In this document: piece by piece, positions 30,372 through 39,279 of the stretch
Numbering within the stretch: the stretch's first letter is position 1
Layout: the number at the start of each line of letters is the position of its first letter
Source: Pseudomonas putida
Lineage (GTDB): Bacteria > Pseudomonadota > Gammaproteobacteria > Pseudomonadales > Pseudomonadaceae
DNA: 64,000 nt
Direction of reading: 5' to 3'
Assembly (NCBI RefSeq): GCF_022627325.1
Contig: NZ_JAETZZ010000003.1
Location: 248,001 to 312,000 of the forward strand
Program-made: the position numbers and the translations under genes
The notes under the pieces: model-generated
Database searches by the model: none
Told to the model about the DNA's origin: nothing
The model's input: the letters and a program-made list of their open reading frames with translations, nothing else

Positions 30372-32112
30372 ACGCGGCGGCGCCGTCCTTCACAACAAGA
30401 ATGTCTTCCATGATCAGGTACTGCAGGTCCGAGCCGAAGAACATGTTCAGCGCATCGGTCGGCGAGCAGATCATCGGCTCGCCGCGGCGGTTGAGCGACG
30501 TGTTCAGCGACACGCCATTGCCGGTCAGGTCTTCCAGCGCCTTCATCATGTCGTAGTAACGCGGGTTGTACTCACGCTTGAGCACCTGGGCGCGCGAAGT
30601 GCCGTCCTCGTGCACCACTTCCGGCACGCGGGTCTTCCACTCTTCAGCCACTTCGAAGGTGAAGGTCATGAACGGCGCCGGGTGATCGATCTTGATCATT
30701 TGCGGGGCGACGGTGTCGAGCATCGACGGGCAGAAAGGCCTCCACCGTTCGCGGAACTTGATCTGGTGGTTGATACGGTCAGCCACCCCTTCGACGCTCG
30801 GGCAGCCGATGATCGAACGGCCACCCAACGCGCGCGGGCCGAATTCCATGCGGCCCTGGAACCAGGCCACCGGGTTGCCGTCGACCATGATCCTGGCGAT
30901 CTGCTGAGGCATGTCGTCGAGCTTGCGCCATTGCGGCTGGTTCGGGTGACGGGCACAGGCGGCGATCACGTCTTCGTTGGAGTACGAAGGGCCGAGGTAG
31001 ACGTGCTCCATCTTCTCGACCGGTACGCCACGGGCGTGGGACACATAGGCGGCAGCACCGACCGCAGTACCGGCGTCACCGGAAGCCGGCTGGACGAACA
31101 ACTCTTTGACGTCCGGGCGGGCGATGATCTTCTGGTTGAGCTTGACGTTCAGCGCGCAGCCGCCGGCAAAGGCCAACTTGCCGGTTTCACGCAGGGTGTC
31201 GCCCAGGTAGTGGTCGATCATCTGCAGGGCCAGCTTCTCGAACAACGCCTGCATGCTCGCTGCGTAATGGATATAGGGCTCGTCGGCAATGTCGCCTTCG
31301 CGCTTGGGGCCCAGCCATTCGATCAGTTTCGGCGAGAAGTAGAAGCCCTTGCCCTTCTCTTTATAGCGGCGCAGGCCGATGACGTTGGCGTACTCAGTGT
31401 TGATCACCAATTCGCCGTTCTCGAAGCTGGCCAGGCGGGAGAAGTCGTATTTGCTCGCATCGCCATAGGGCGCCATGCCCATGACCTTGAACTCGCCATC
31501 GAGCATTTCGAAGCCGAGGAACTCGGTGATCGCACCGTACAGGCCGCCCAGCGAATCCGGGTCGAAGAACTCTTTGATCTTGTGGATCTTGCCGTTTTCG
31601 CCATAGCCGAAGAACGTGGTGGCGTACTCACCCTTGCCGTCGATACCGAGGATCGCTGTCTTTTCCTTGAAGCCCGAGCAGTGATAGGCACTGGAGGCAT
31701 GCGCCAGGTGGTGCTCGACCGGCTCGATCTTGACTTTTTTCGGGTCGAAGCCCAGTTGCTCCAGGCACCAGACGATCTTCTTGCGGTAGCGCTTGTAGCG
31801 ACGGTTGCCCATCAGAATCGCGTCCAGGGCCCGGTCCGGTGCGTACCAGTAGCGCTTGGCATAGTGCCAGCGAGCCTTGCCGAACAGGCTGATCGGGGCG
31901 AACGGGATAGCGACCACGTCGACATCGGACGGCTTGATGCCAGCCTGTTCCAGACAGAACTTCGCCGACTCGTAAGGCATGCGGTTCTTCGCATGCTTGT
32001 CACGCACGAAGCGCTCTTCTTCGGCGGCGGCAATCAGTTTGCCGTCGATGTACAGGGCCGCGGAAGGGTCATGGCTAAGGGCGCCGGACAGGCCAAGAAT
32101 CGTCAATGCCAA
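30355..32112 (-). CDS. wapO: Carbamoyltransferase of the NodU/CmcH family (heptose carbamoylation)
   Basis: 585 aa. The N-terminal ASKHA-type kinase-like domain starts ILGLSGALSHDPSAAL and includes EHHLAHASSAYHCSGF and AILGIDGKGEYATTF. The C-terminal YrdC-like carbamoyl-transfer region contains FQGRMEFGPRALGGRSI. WapO carbamoylates inner-core heptose of Pseudomonas LPS. It is the first gene of the coupled set wapO-wapH-mig14-dnpA(-ssg). The upstream 183 bp hold a REP-like repeat. Confidence 0.9.
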   Translation of the reverse strand: MALTILGLSGALSHDPSAALYIDGKLIAAAEEERFVRDKHAKNRMPYESAKFCLEQAGIKPSDVDVVAIPFAPISLFGKARWHYAKRYWYAPDRALDAILMGNRRYKRYRKKIVWCLEQLGFDPKKVKIEPVEHHLAHASSAYHCSGFKEKTAILGIDGKGEYATTFFGYGENGKIHKIKEFFDPDSLGGLYGAITEFLGFEMLDGEFKVMGMAPYGDASKYDFSRLASFENGELVINTEYANVIGLRRYKEKGKGFYFSPKLIEWLGPKREGDIADEPYIHYAASMQALFEKLALQMIDHYLGDTLRETGKLAFAGGCALNVKLNQKIIARPDVKELFVQPASGDAGTAVGAAAYVSHARGVPVEKMEHVYLGPSYSNEDVIAACARHPNQPQWRKLDDMPQQIARIMVDGNPVAWFQGRMEFGPRALGGRSIIGCPSVEGVADRINHQIKFRERWRPFCPSMLDTVAPQMIKIDHPAPFMTFTFEVAEEWKTRVPEVVHEDGTSRAQVLKREYNPRYYDMMKALEDLTGNGVSLNTSLNRRGEPMICSPTDALNMFFGSDLQYLIMEDILVVKDGAAAYDQPL

Positions 32113-32207
32113 GGGATCAGCCTCTTCATTCGGTAGAGATGCGCCAGCGGCCTCAGGGGCGGGTGACGGCTAAAAGGCGGGATTATAACGCAAACACTTG
32201 CAACTGG

Positions 32208-32278
32208 CCCTATCGCCGGCAAGGCGGCTCCGACAGGCGCGGCGCGGCGTTAAGCGCGTGCCGCGCCGGCGACAGGGG
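32208..32278. repeat. REP-like imperfect inverted repeat
   Basis: CCCTATCGCCGGCAAGGCGG begins the left arm and GCCGCGCCGGCGACAGGGG ends the right arm, with an inner stem of GCGCGGC / GCCGCGC around TTAAGC. It lies between rlmJ (its 3' end) and the wapO start, both on the minus strand but reading apart in the transcript map. Confidence 0.65.
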
Positions 32279-32295
32279 CAGACTGGGCAACCGCT

Positions 32296-33132
32296 CTATT
32301 CAGCGATCAACCAGTCCATGCGGTAGCTGCCGGCAGTCTGCGCCAGCTCTCTGGCCAGCCAGGGCAGCAGCGCCTTGAGTTCGTCTTCCAGCCCCCATGG
32401 CGGGTTGGCAATGGCCAGGCCCGAACCATTGAGACCCTGTGGGCTGTCCTGGTGGTGAACATACAGCTCGACCCGCAGCAGCTTGGGCGCGCCAGTGCTG
32501 GTCAGGTCCTGATAGAACCGTGTGAGCGAGCGCTGGTCCTTGATCGGGTACCAGATGGCCGCGACGGTCTGGCGCATGCGGCCGATCGCCTCTTTCAGCG
32601 ACGTGGTGCAGCGCTTGAGCTCATCGGCTTGCTCGAACGGCGGATCGATCAGCATGATCGCGCGTTTTTCCGCCACTGGCAGCAATGCCCGCGGCACGTG
32701 CCAGCCCTCGCCCAGGTGCACCACCACGCGCGGGTCTTTCTTCATGTTCTCTTTGAGCAGCGGCCCGTCTTCAGGGTGCTTTTCGTTGAGCAGGGCGCGG
32801 TCCTGCTGGCGCATCAGCCGGCGGGCAAGCTCCGGCGAACCGGGGTAGTAGCGCAGCTCGCCATCGCTGTTCAGGCGCTTGATGACGCGAAGGTAATCGG
32901 CGGCGATGGCCGGCAAATCATCGCGATTCCACAAGCGCGCGACCCCTTCCAGGTACTCACCGGTACGGGTGGCCTGGTCGCCTTGCAGGTCATAGAGACC
33001 CAGGCCGGCGTGGGTGTCGATATAGGCGAACGGCTGTTCTTTGCGCGACATCAGGGCGATGAGGCGGGTCAGCACGATGTGCTTGAGGACGTCGGCATGG
33101 TTGCCGGCGTGGAAGGCGTGACGATAGTTCAT
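32296..33132 (-). CDS. rlmJ: 23S rRNA (adenine2030-N6)-methyltransferase RlmJ
   Basis: 278-aa SAM-dependent methyltransferase modifying A2030 of 23S rRNA. The N-terminus MNYRHAFHAGNHADVLKH is the family signature, FAYIDTHAGLGLYDL is motif I, and the catalytic DPPF is in LIDPPFEQADELKR. The length matches the 280 aa of E. coli RlmJ. It is on the minus strand like wapO, 183 bases upstream of that start, and probably a single-gene unit. Confidence 0.94.
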   Translation of the reverse strand: MNYRHAFHAGNHADVLKHIVLTRLIALMSRKEQPFAYIDTHAGLGLYDLQGDQATRTGEYLEGVARLWNRDDLPAIAADYLRVIKRLNSDGELRYYPGSPELARRLMRQQDRALLNEKHPEDGPLLKENMKKDPRVVVHLGEGWHVPRALLPVAEKRAIMLIDPPFEQADELKRCTTSLKEAIGRMRQTVAAIWYPIKDQRSLTRFYQDLTSTGAPKLLRVELYVHHQDSPQGLNGSGLAIANPPWGLEDELKALLPWLARELAQTAGSYRMDWLIAE

Positions 33133-33260
33133 GGCAACTCCTGCGCGGGCAGCAAGTTTACCTTGCCTTGCCGGCGGAGTCAGGCCTGGCTGCCGCTCGA
33201 CAGCGCCCCGACCGCCAGTTACCGGCGATCAGGGCACCTCGACCCGACAGGTGTCAGGTA

Positions 33261-34739
33261 TTACTTTTCAGCGTGATACGCAGCATCAGCGGTTTCAAAG
33301 CGCGAAACCATGCTGTTCGTCGGGCTGCCGAGCTTGCTCACCACGACGATGGCGATGCTGGCGAACAGGAAGCCTGGGATGATTTCGTACAACCCGATGG
33401 TGTCGAACTGCTTCCACAGGATCACGGTCAGCGCACCGACCACGATACCGGCCAGCGCACCGTTACGGGTCATGCCTTTCCACAGTACCGAGATCAGCAC
33501 GACCGGACCGAAGGCGGCACCGAAGCCGGCCCAGGCATAGGCCACCAGACCTAGCACGCGGTTTTCCGGGTTGGCAGCCATGGCGATGGCGATCAGCGCC
33601 ACGGCCAGTACCATCAGGCGCCCCACCCAGACCAGCTCACGCTGCGAGGCGCTCTTGCGCAGGAAGGCTTTGTAGAAGTCCTCGGTCAAAGCACTGGAGC
33701 ACACCAGCAACTGGCAGCTCAAGGTGCTCATGACCGCAGCCAGGATGGCCGACAGCAGCACACCGGCCACCCACGGATTGAACAGGATCTTCGCCAGCTC
33801 GATGAACACACGCTCGCGGTTCTCGGTGACCGGGCCGGCCAGGTCAGGGTTGGCCGAGAAATAGGCGATACCGAAGAAGCCCACGGCGCAGGTACCGGCC
33901 AGGCACAGGATCATCCAGGTCATGGAAATGCGGCGCGCCTTGGCGATGGATTTCACCGAGTCGGCGGCCATGAAGCGCGCCAGGATGTGCGGCTGACCGA
34001 AGTAGCCCAGGCCCCAGCCCATCAGCGAAATGATGCCGATGAAGGTCGCACCCTTGAGCATGTCGAAGTTCGCCGGGTTCTGCGCTTCGATTGCCAGGAT
34101 GGTCGTGTCGAATCCGCCGGTGGAGATCAGCACGATGATCGGGGTCAGGATCAGCGCGAAGATCATCAGCGTAGCCTGCACGGTGTCTGTCCAGCTAACC
34201 GCCAGGAAGCCACCGATGAAGGTGTAGGCGATGGTCGCCGCAGCGCCGGCCCACAGCGCAGTCTCGTAGGACATGCCGAAAGTGCTTTCGAACAGGCGGG
34301 CGCCAGCGACGATACCGGAGGCGCAATAGATGGTGAAGAACACCAGGATGACGATGGCGGAAATGATCCGCAGCAGGCCACTGCTGTCTTCGAAGCGGCT
34401 GGAGAAGTAGTCCGGCAGGGTCAGCGCATCGCCATTGTGCTCGGTCTGCACCCGCAGACGGCCAGCGACGAACAACCAGTTGAGGTAAGCGCCGACGGTC
34501 AGGCCGATGGCGATCCAGGCCTCGGACAGGCCTGAGAAGTAGATGGCGCCCGGCAGGCCCATCAACAGCCAGCCGCTCATGTCGGAAGCACCAGCGGAAA
34601 GCGCGGTGACCACGCTACCCAGGCTGCGACCGCCCAGAATGTAGTCGGAAAGGTTGTTGGTAGAGCGATAGGCGGCGAAGCCGATCAGTACCATTACCGC
34701 GATATAGATCACGAAAGTGATCGTTAGTGGATTGCCCAT
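33261..34739 (-). CDS. putP: Sodium/proline symporter PutP
   Basis: 492-aa sodium:solute symporter of the inner membrane with 12-13 helices. SDYILGGRSLGSVVTALSAGASDMSGWLLMG is the well-conserved Na+/proline region around TM2 (cited here as two short stretches: SDYILGGRSLG and ALSAGASDMSGW). The C-terminus is short and charged. It is divergent from putA, with the shared control region carrying PutA-type operator repeats, so it should be induced by proline through release of PutA. Confidence 0.95.
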   Translation of the reverse strand: MGNPLTITFVIYIAVMVLIGFAAYRSTNNLSDYILGGRSLGSVVTALSAGASDMSGWLLMGLPGAIYFSGLSEAWIAIGLTVGAYLNWLFVAGRLRVQTEHNGDALTLPDYFSSRFEDSSGLLRIISAIVILVFFTIYCASGIVAGARLFESTFGMSYETALWAGAAATIAYTFIGGFLAVSWTDTVQATLMIFALILTPIIVLISTGGFDTTILAIEAQNPANFDMLKGATFIGIISLMGWGLGYFGQPHILARFMAADSVKSIAKARRISMTWMILCLAGTCAVGFFGIAYFSANPDLAGPVTENRERVFIELAKILFNPWVAGVLLSAILAAVMSTLSCQLLVCSSALTEDFYKAFLRKSASQRELVWVGRLMVLAVALIAIAMAANPENRVLGLVAYAWAGFGAAFGPVVLISVLWKGMTRNGALAGIVVGALTVILWKQFDTIGLYEIIPGFLFASIAIVVVSKLGSPTNSMVSRFETADAAYHAEK

Positions 34740-35095
34740 GCTTGTGCCCTGGCGTTTGTTTTTATGTCATGTACAACCGAATCGGGACGGTTGCACCCAG
34801 GCGGCGAATCCTATGCAACAACGTTAATGGGGTGCAACCACTTTTCATCGGCCAGTTGCACCTTCTCGTGCATTTTCAGGTCATGCCGCTTTTTTGCTCC
34901 TTTCTGGAGCAAAACCTGCTTTTTTCAGAACAAAATGCATCAGAAAGAGGCAGCTTTACCGCGTAGGATTATTCATCAGACGAGTTGCACCTCTTCCGCC
35001 AAAAAATAGGGTTGCACCTGGTTGCACCTGAAATGTCCTACGGCTACTCTTGGCGTTAGCTTAGGCCACAACCGTGGCAATAACGAGGATAAGAA
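34740..35095. promoter_or_regulatory. put divergent control region with PutA-type operators
   Basis: This 356-bp gene-free stretch contains seven GTTGCA/TGCAAC sites: 34790, 34814 (reverse), 34832 (reverse), 34855, 34984, 35011 and 35021. Four are extended to GTTGCACCT, the last two in tandem at 10-bp spacing. PutA of E. coli binds GTTGCA through its ribbon-helix-helix. A separate palindrome, TTTTGCTCC-TTTCT-GGAGCAAAA (34892-34914), lies in the middle and may bind another factor. Both putP and putA promoters must lie here. Confidence 0.85.
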
Positions 35096-38000
35096 ATGGC
35101 GACGACCACCCTTGGGGTCAAACTCGATGACCCTACCCGTGAACGACTCAAGGCAGCTGCGCAGTCTATCGACCGCACGCCGCACTGGTTGATCAAGCAA
35201 GCGATCTTCAACTACCTGGAGAAGCTGGAGGGTGGCGCCACCCTGACCGAACTCAACGGTCAGGCCAACAACCCGGCCGACGATGCCGGTGAAGTACAGC
35301 CCGACCACGCGCACCAGTGTTTCCTGGAGTTCGCTGAGAGCATCCTGCCACAGTCGGTGCTGCGCTCGGCCATTACAGCCGCCTACCGCCGCCCCGAGCA
35401 GGAAGTGGTCCCGATGTTGCTGGAACAGGCGCGCCTGAGCGCGCCACTGGCCGAGGCGACCAACAAGATGGCCGCCGGCATCGCCGAGAAGCTGCGCAAC
35501 CAGAAGAGCGCTGGCGGCCGCGCCGGCATCGTCCAGGGCCTGCTGCAGGAATTCTCCCTGTCGTCCCAGGAAGGCGTGGCGCTGATGTGCTTGGCCGAAG
35601 CCCTGCTGCGCATCCCCGACAAAGGCACCCGTGACGCGCTGATCCGCGACAAGATCAGCAGTGGCAACTGGCATCCGCACCTGGGCAACAGCCCGTCGCT
35701 GTTCGTCAACGCGGCCACCTGGGGCTTGCTGCTCACCGGCAAGCTGGTCTCCACCCACAACGAAGCCGGCCTCACCACCTCGCTCACCCGCATCATCGGC
35801 AAGAGCGGCGAACCGATGATCCGCAAGGGCGTCGACATGGCCATGCGCCTGATGGGCGAACAGTTCGTCACCGGCGAGACCATCGCCGAGGCGCTGGCCA
35901 ACGCCAGCCGCTTCGAATCCAAAGGCTTCCGCTACTCCTACGACATGCTCGGCGAAGCCGCGCTGACCGAGCACGACGCGCAGAAATACCTGGCGTCTTA
36001 CGAGCAGGCGATCCACTCGATCGGCAAGGCCTCCCACGGCCGTGGCATCTATGAAGGCCCTGGCATCTCGATCAAGCTCTCGGCACTGCACCCACGCTAC
36101 AGCCGCGCTCAATACGAGCGGGTGATGGAAGAGTTGTACCCGCGCCTGCTGTCGCTGACCCTGCTGGCCAAGCAATATGACATCGGCCTGAACATCGACG
36201 CTGAAGAGGCCGACCGCCTGGAGCTGTCGCTCGACCTGCTCGAGCGCCTGTGCTTCGAGCCATCGCTGGCCGGCTGGAACGGCATCGGCTTCGTCATCCA
36301 GGCCTACCAGAAGCGCTGCCCGTATGTGATCGACTATGTCATCGACCTGGCCAAACGCAGCCGCCACCGTCTGATGATCCGCCTGGTGAAAGGCGCCTAC
36401 TGGGACAGCGAAATCAAGCGCGCCCAGGTCGAGGGCCTGGAAGGCTATCCGGTCTACACCCGCAAGGTGTACACCGACGTTTCCTACGTCGCTTGCGCCC
36501 GCAAGCTGCTGTCAGTACCGGAAGCCATCTACCCGCAGTTCGCCACCCACAACGCCCATACCTTGTCGGCCATCTATCACATCGCCGGCCAGAACTATTA
36601 TCCGGGGCAGTACGAGTTCCAATGCCTGCACGGCATGGGCGAACCGCTGTACGAGCAGGTTGTCGGTAAAGTCTCGGAAGGCAAGCTGAACCGCCCGTGC
36701 CGCGTTTACGCGCCGGTCGGCACCCACGAAACCCTGCTCGCCTACCTGGTGCGCCGCCTGCTGGAAAACGGCGCGAACACCTCGTTCGTCAACCGCATTG
36801 CCGACCACTCGATCTCCATCCAGGAACTGGTCGCCGACCCGGTCGCCAGCATCGAGCGCATGGCCACCCAGGAAGGCAGCATCGGCCTGCCGCACCCGCG
36901 CATCCCGTTGCCGCGTGACCTTTATGGCAGTGAGCGGGCCAACTCGGCCGGTATCGACATGGCCAACGAACACCGCCTGGCGTCGCTGTCCTGCGCCATG
37001 CTGGCCACGGCACACAATGACTGGAAAGCCACCCCATTGCTCGCCTGCGCCGCCAGCGAAGGCGCTGCCACCGCGGTACTGAACCCGGCGGACCATCGCG
37101 ACGTGGTCGGCCACGTGCAGGAAGCCACCGTTGCCGACGTCGACAACGCCATCCAGTGCGCGCTCAATGCGGCACCGATCTGGCAGGCCACGCCGCCCGC
37201 CGAGCGTGCAGCGATTCTGGAGCGCACCGCTGACCTGATGGAAGCCGAGATCCAGCCGCTGATGGGCCTGCTCATCCGCGAGGCCGGCAAGACCTTCGCC
37301 AACGCCATCGCCGAAGTGCGCGAGGCCGTCGACTTCCTGCGCTACTACGCCGTGCAGGCGCGCAACGATTTCAGCAACGACGCCCACCGCCCGCTGGGCC
37401 CGGTAGTGTGCATCAGCCCGTGGAACTTCCCGCTGGCCATCTTCACCGGCCAGGTCGCCGCAGCCTTGGCTGCCGGTAACCCAGTGCTGGCCAAACCAGC
37501 GGAGCAGACGCCACTGATCGCGGCCCAGGCGGTGCGCCTGCTGCTCGAAGCCGGCATTCCGGAAGGCGTGCTGCAACTGCTGCCAGGGCGCGGCGAAACC
37601 GTGGGTGCCGGCCTGGTCGGCGACGAACGCGTCAAGGGCGTGATGTTCACCGGGTCCACCGAAGTGGCGCGCCTGCTGCAGCGCAACGTGGCCGGCCGCC
37701 TGGACAACCAGGGCCGCCCGATCCCGCTGATCGCCGAAACCGGTGGCCAGAATGCGATGATCGTCGACTCCTCGGCATTGACCGAGCAAGTGGTGATCGA
37801 CGTGGTGTCCTCGGCCTTCGACAGTGCCGGCCAGCGCTGCTCGGCCCTGCGCGTGCTGTGCCTGCAGGAAGACTCGGCTGACCGTGTGATCGAGATGCTC
37901 AAAGGTGCCATGGCCGAAAGCCGCCTGGGCAACCCGGACCGCCTGGCGGTAGACATTGGCCCGGTGATCGATGCCGAAGCCAAGGCCGGTATCGAGAAGC

Positions 38001-39049
38001 ACATCCAGGGCATGCGCGAAAAAGGCCGCCCGGTTTATCAGGTCGCGATCGCAGAGGCTGCTGAAACCAAGCGTGGCACCTTCGTGATGCCGACCCTGAT
38101 CGAGCTGGAGAGCTTCGATGAGCTCAAGCGCGAGATCTTCGGCCCAGTACTGCACGTGGTGCGTTACAACCGCCGCAACCTCGACCAGTTGATCGAGCAG
38201 ATCAACAACTCCGGCTACGGCCTGACCCTCGGCGTGCATACCCGCATCGACGAGACCATCGCCAAGGTGGTGGAGAACGCCAACGCCGGCAACATGTACG
38301 TCAACCGCAACATCGTGGGAGCGGTGGTGGGCGTGCAGCCGTTCGGTGGTGAAGGCCTGTCCGGTACCGGCCCGAAAGCGGGTGGCCCTCTGTACCTGTA
38401 CCGCCTGCTGTCGACCCGCCCGACCGACGCCATCGGCCGGCACTTCCAGCAACAGGACGGCGAAGGCAAACCGGACCGCACCCTGCACGAACAGCTGATC
38501 AAGCCGCTGCACAGCCTCAAAGCCTGGGCCCAGAACAACCAGCAAGCGGAGCTGGCCACGCTGTGCGACCAGTTCGCCAGCCAGTCGCAGAGCGGCATCG
38601 CCCGCCTGCTGCCAGGCCCGACCGGCGAGCGCAACACCTACACCATCCTGCCGCGAGAGCACGTGCTGTGCCTGGCAGACAACGAAGCCGACCTGCTGGC
38701 ACAGTTCGCTGCAGTCCTGGCGGTGGGCAGCTCGGCAGTCTGGGTGGATGGCGAGCCAGGCAAAGCCCTGCGCGGTCGCCTGCCAAAAGAGCTGCAGGCC
38801 AAGGTCAAGCTGGTGGCGGACTGGAACAAGGATGAGGTGGCGTTCGACGCGGTGATCCATCACGGCGACTCCGACCAGTTGCGTGGCGTGTGCCAGCAAG
38901 TGGCCAAGCGCGCCGGTGCGATCGTCGGCGTGCACGGCTTGTCCAGCGGCGACCATCAGATTGCCCTGGAGCGGCTGGTGATCGAGCGAGCGGTGAGTGT
39001 GAATACCGCTGCAGCGGGGGGTAATGCCAGCTTGATGACCATTGGTTGA
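35096..39049 (+). CDS. putA: Trifunctional PutA: repressor, proline dehydrogenase, P5C dehydrogenase
   Basis: Oxidises proline to glutamate in two steps and represses the put genes when proline is absent. The 1317 aa comprise a ribbon-helix-helix (TTTLGVKLDDPTRERLKAAA, residues 3-47) and an FAD proline dehydrogenase barrel (about 180-490, with YSYDMLGEAALTEHDA). The NAD aldehyde dehydrogenase spans about 560-1040, with FTGSTEVARL and ETGGQN, and catalytic C915 in SAGQRCSALR; a C-terminal oligomerisation/flap domain follows. The length is as expected for type B PutA. The gene begins 356 bp from putP and ends in a strong terminator. Confidence 0.97.
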   Translation: MATTTLGVKLDDPTRERLKAAAQSIDRTPHWLIKQAIFNYLEKLEGGATLTELNGQANNPADDAGEVQPDHAHQCFLEFAESILPQSVLRSAITAAYRRPEQEVVPMLLEQARLSAPLAEATNKMAAGIAEKLRNQKSAGGRAGIVQGLLQEFSLSSQEGVALMCLAEALLRIPDKGTRDALIRDKISSGNWHPHLGNSPSLFVNAATWGLLLTGKLVSTHNEAGLTTSLTRIIGKSGEPMIRKGVDMAMRLMGEQFVTGETIAEALANASRFESKGFRYSYDMLGEAALTEHDAQKYLASYEQAIHSIGKASHGRGIYEGPGISIKLSALHPRYSRAQYERVMEELYPRLLSLTLLAKQYDIGLNIDAEEADRLELSLDLLERLCFEPSLAGWNGIGFVIQAYQKRCPYVIDYVIDLAKRSRHRLMIRLVKGAYWDSEIKRAQVEGLEGYPVYTRKVYTDVSYVACARKLLSVPEAIYPQFATHNAHTLSAIYHIAGQNYYPGQYEFQCLHGMGEPLYEQVVGKVSEGKLNRPCRVYAPVGTHETLLAYLVRRLLENGANTSFVNRIADHSISIQELVADPVASIERMATQEGSIGLPHPRIPLPRDLYGSERANSAGIDMANEHRLASLSCAMLATAHNDWKATPLLACAASEGAATAVLNPADHRDVVGHVQEATVADVDNAIQCALNAAPIWQATPPAERAAILERTADLMEAEIQPLMGLLIREAGKTFANAIAEVREAVDFLRYYAVQARNDFSNDAHRPLGPVVCISPWNFPLAIFTGQVAAALAAGNPVLAKPAEQTPLIAAQAVRLLLEAGIPEGVLQLLPGRGETVGAGLVGDERVKGVMFTGSTEVARLLQRNVAGRLDNQGRPIPLIAETGGQNAMIVDSSALTEQVVIDVVSSAFDSAGQRCSALRVLCLQEDSADRVIEMLKGAMAESRLGNPDRLAVDIGPVIDAEAKAGIEKHIQGMREKGRPVYQVAIAEAAETKRGTFVMPTLIELESFDELKREIFGPVLHVVRYNRRNLDQLIEQINNSGYGLTLGVHTRIDETIAKVVENANAGNMYVNRNIVGAVVGVQPFGGEGLSGTGPKAGGPLYLYRLLSTRPTDAIGRHFQQQDGEGKPDRTLHEQLIKPLHSLKAWAQNNQQAELATLCDQFASQSQSGIARLLPGPTGERNTYTILPREHVLCLADNEADLLAQFAAVLAVGSSAVWVDGEPGKALRGRLPKELQAKVKLVADWNKDEVAFDAVIHHGDSDQLRGVCQQVAKRAGAIVGVHGLSSGDHQIALERLVIERAVSVNTAAAGGNASLMTIG

Positions 39050-39065
39050 ACAGGCTGAGGTAACG

Positions 39066-39094
39066 AAAAGGAGAGCTTCGGCTCTCCTTTTTTT
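39066..39094 (+). terminator. Rho-independent terminator of putA
   Basis: AAAAGGAGAGC (39066-39076), TTCG loop, GCTCTCCTTTT (39081-39091) and continuing T residues, 16 bases after the putA stop. The UUCG tetraloop is especially stable. Confidence 0.93.
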
Positions 39095-39279
39095 GCCTGT
39101 CTCGAAACAGAGGAATGTGGTGGGAAATTTCTCTCAGCGTATAACGTTGAAATGCTCCACACCCACGCCAAACACGCGTCCCATTCCTCGTTTTGAACCC
39201 ATATCACCCAAACTTATCAATCTCCCCCCTCACCAGCCGATTCCCTACACTCGCAGCATCCCGCCTCAGGACCGCCACC

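Noticed and set aside
36512..38956. 814-codon open frame on the minus strand inside putA
   Set aside because: Mirror frame of putA, whose RHH, proline dehydrogenase and aldehyde dehydrogenase motifs run through the whole stretch.
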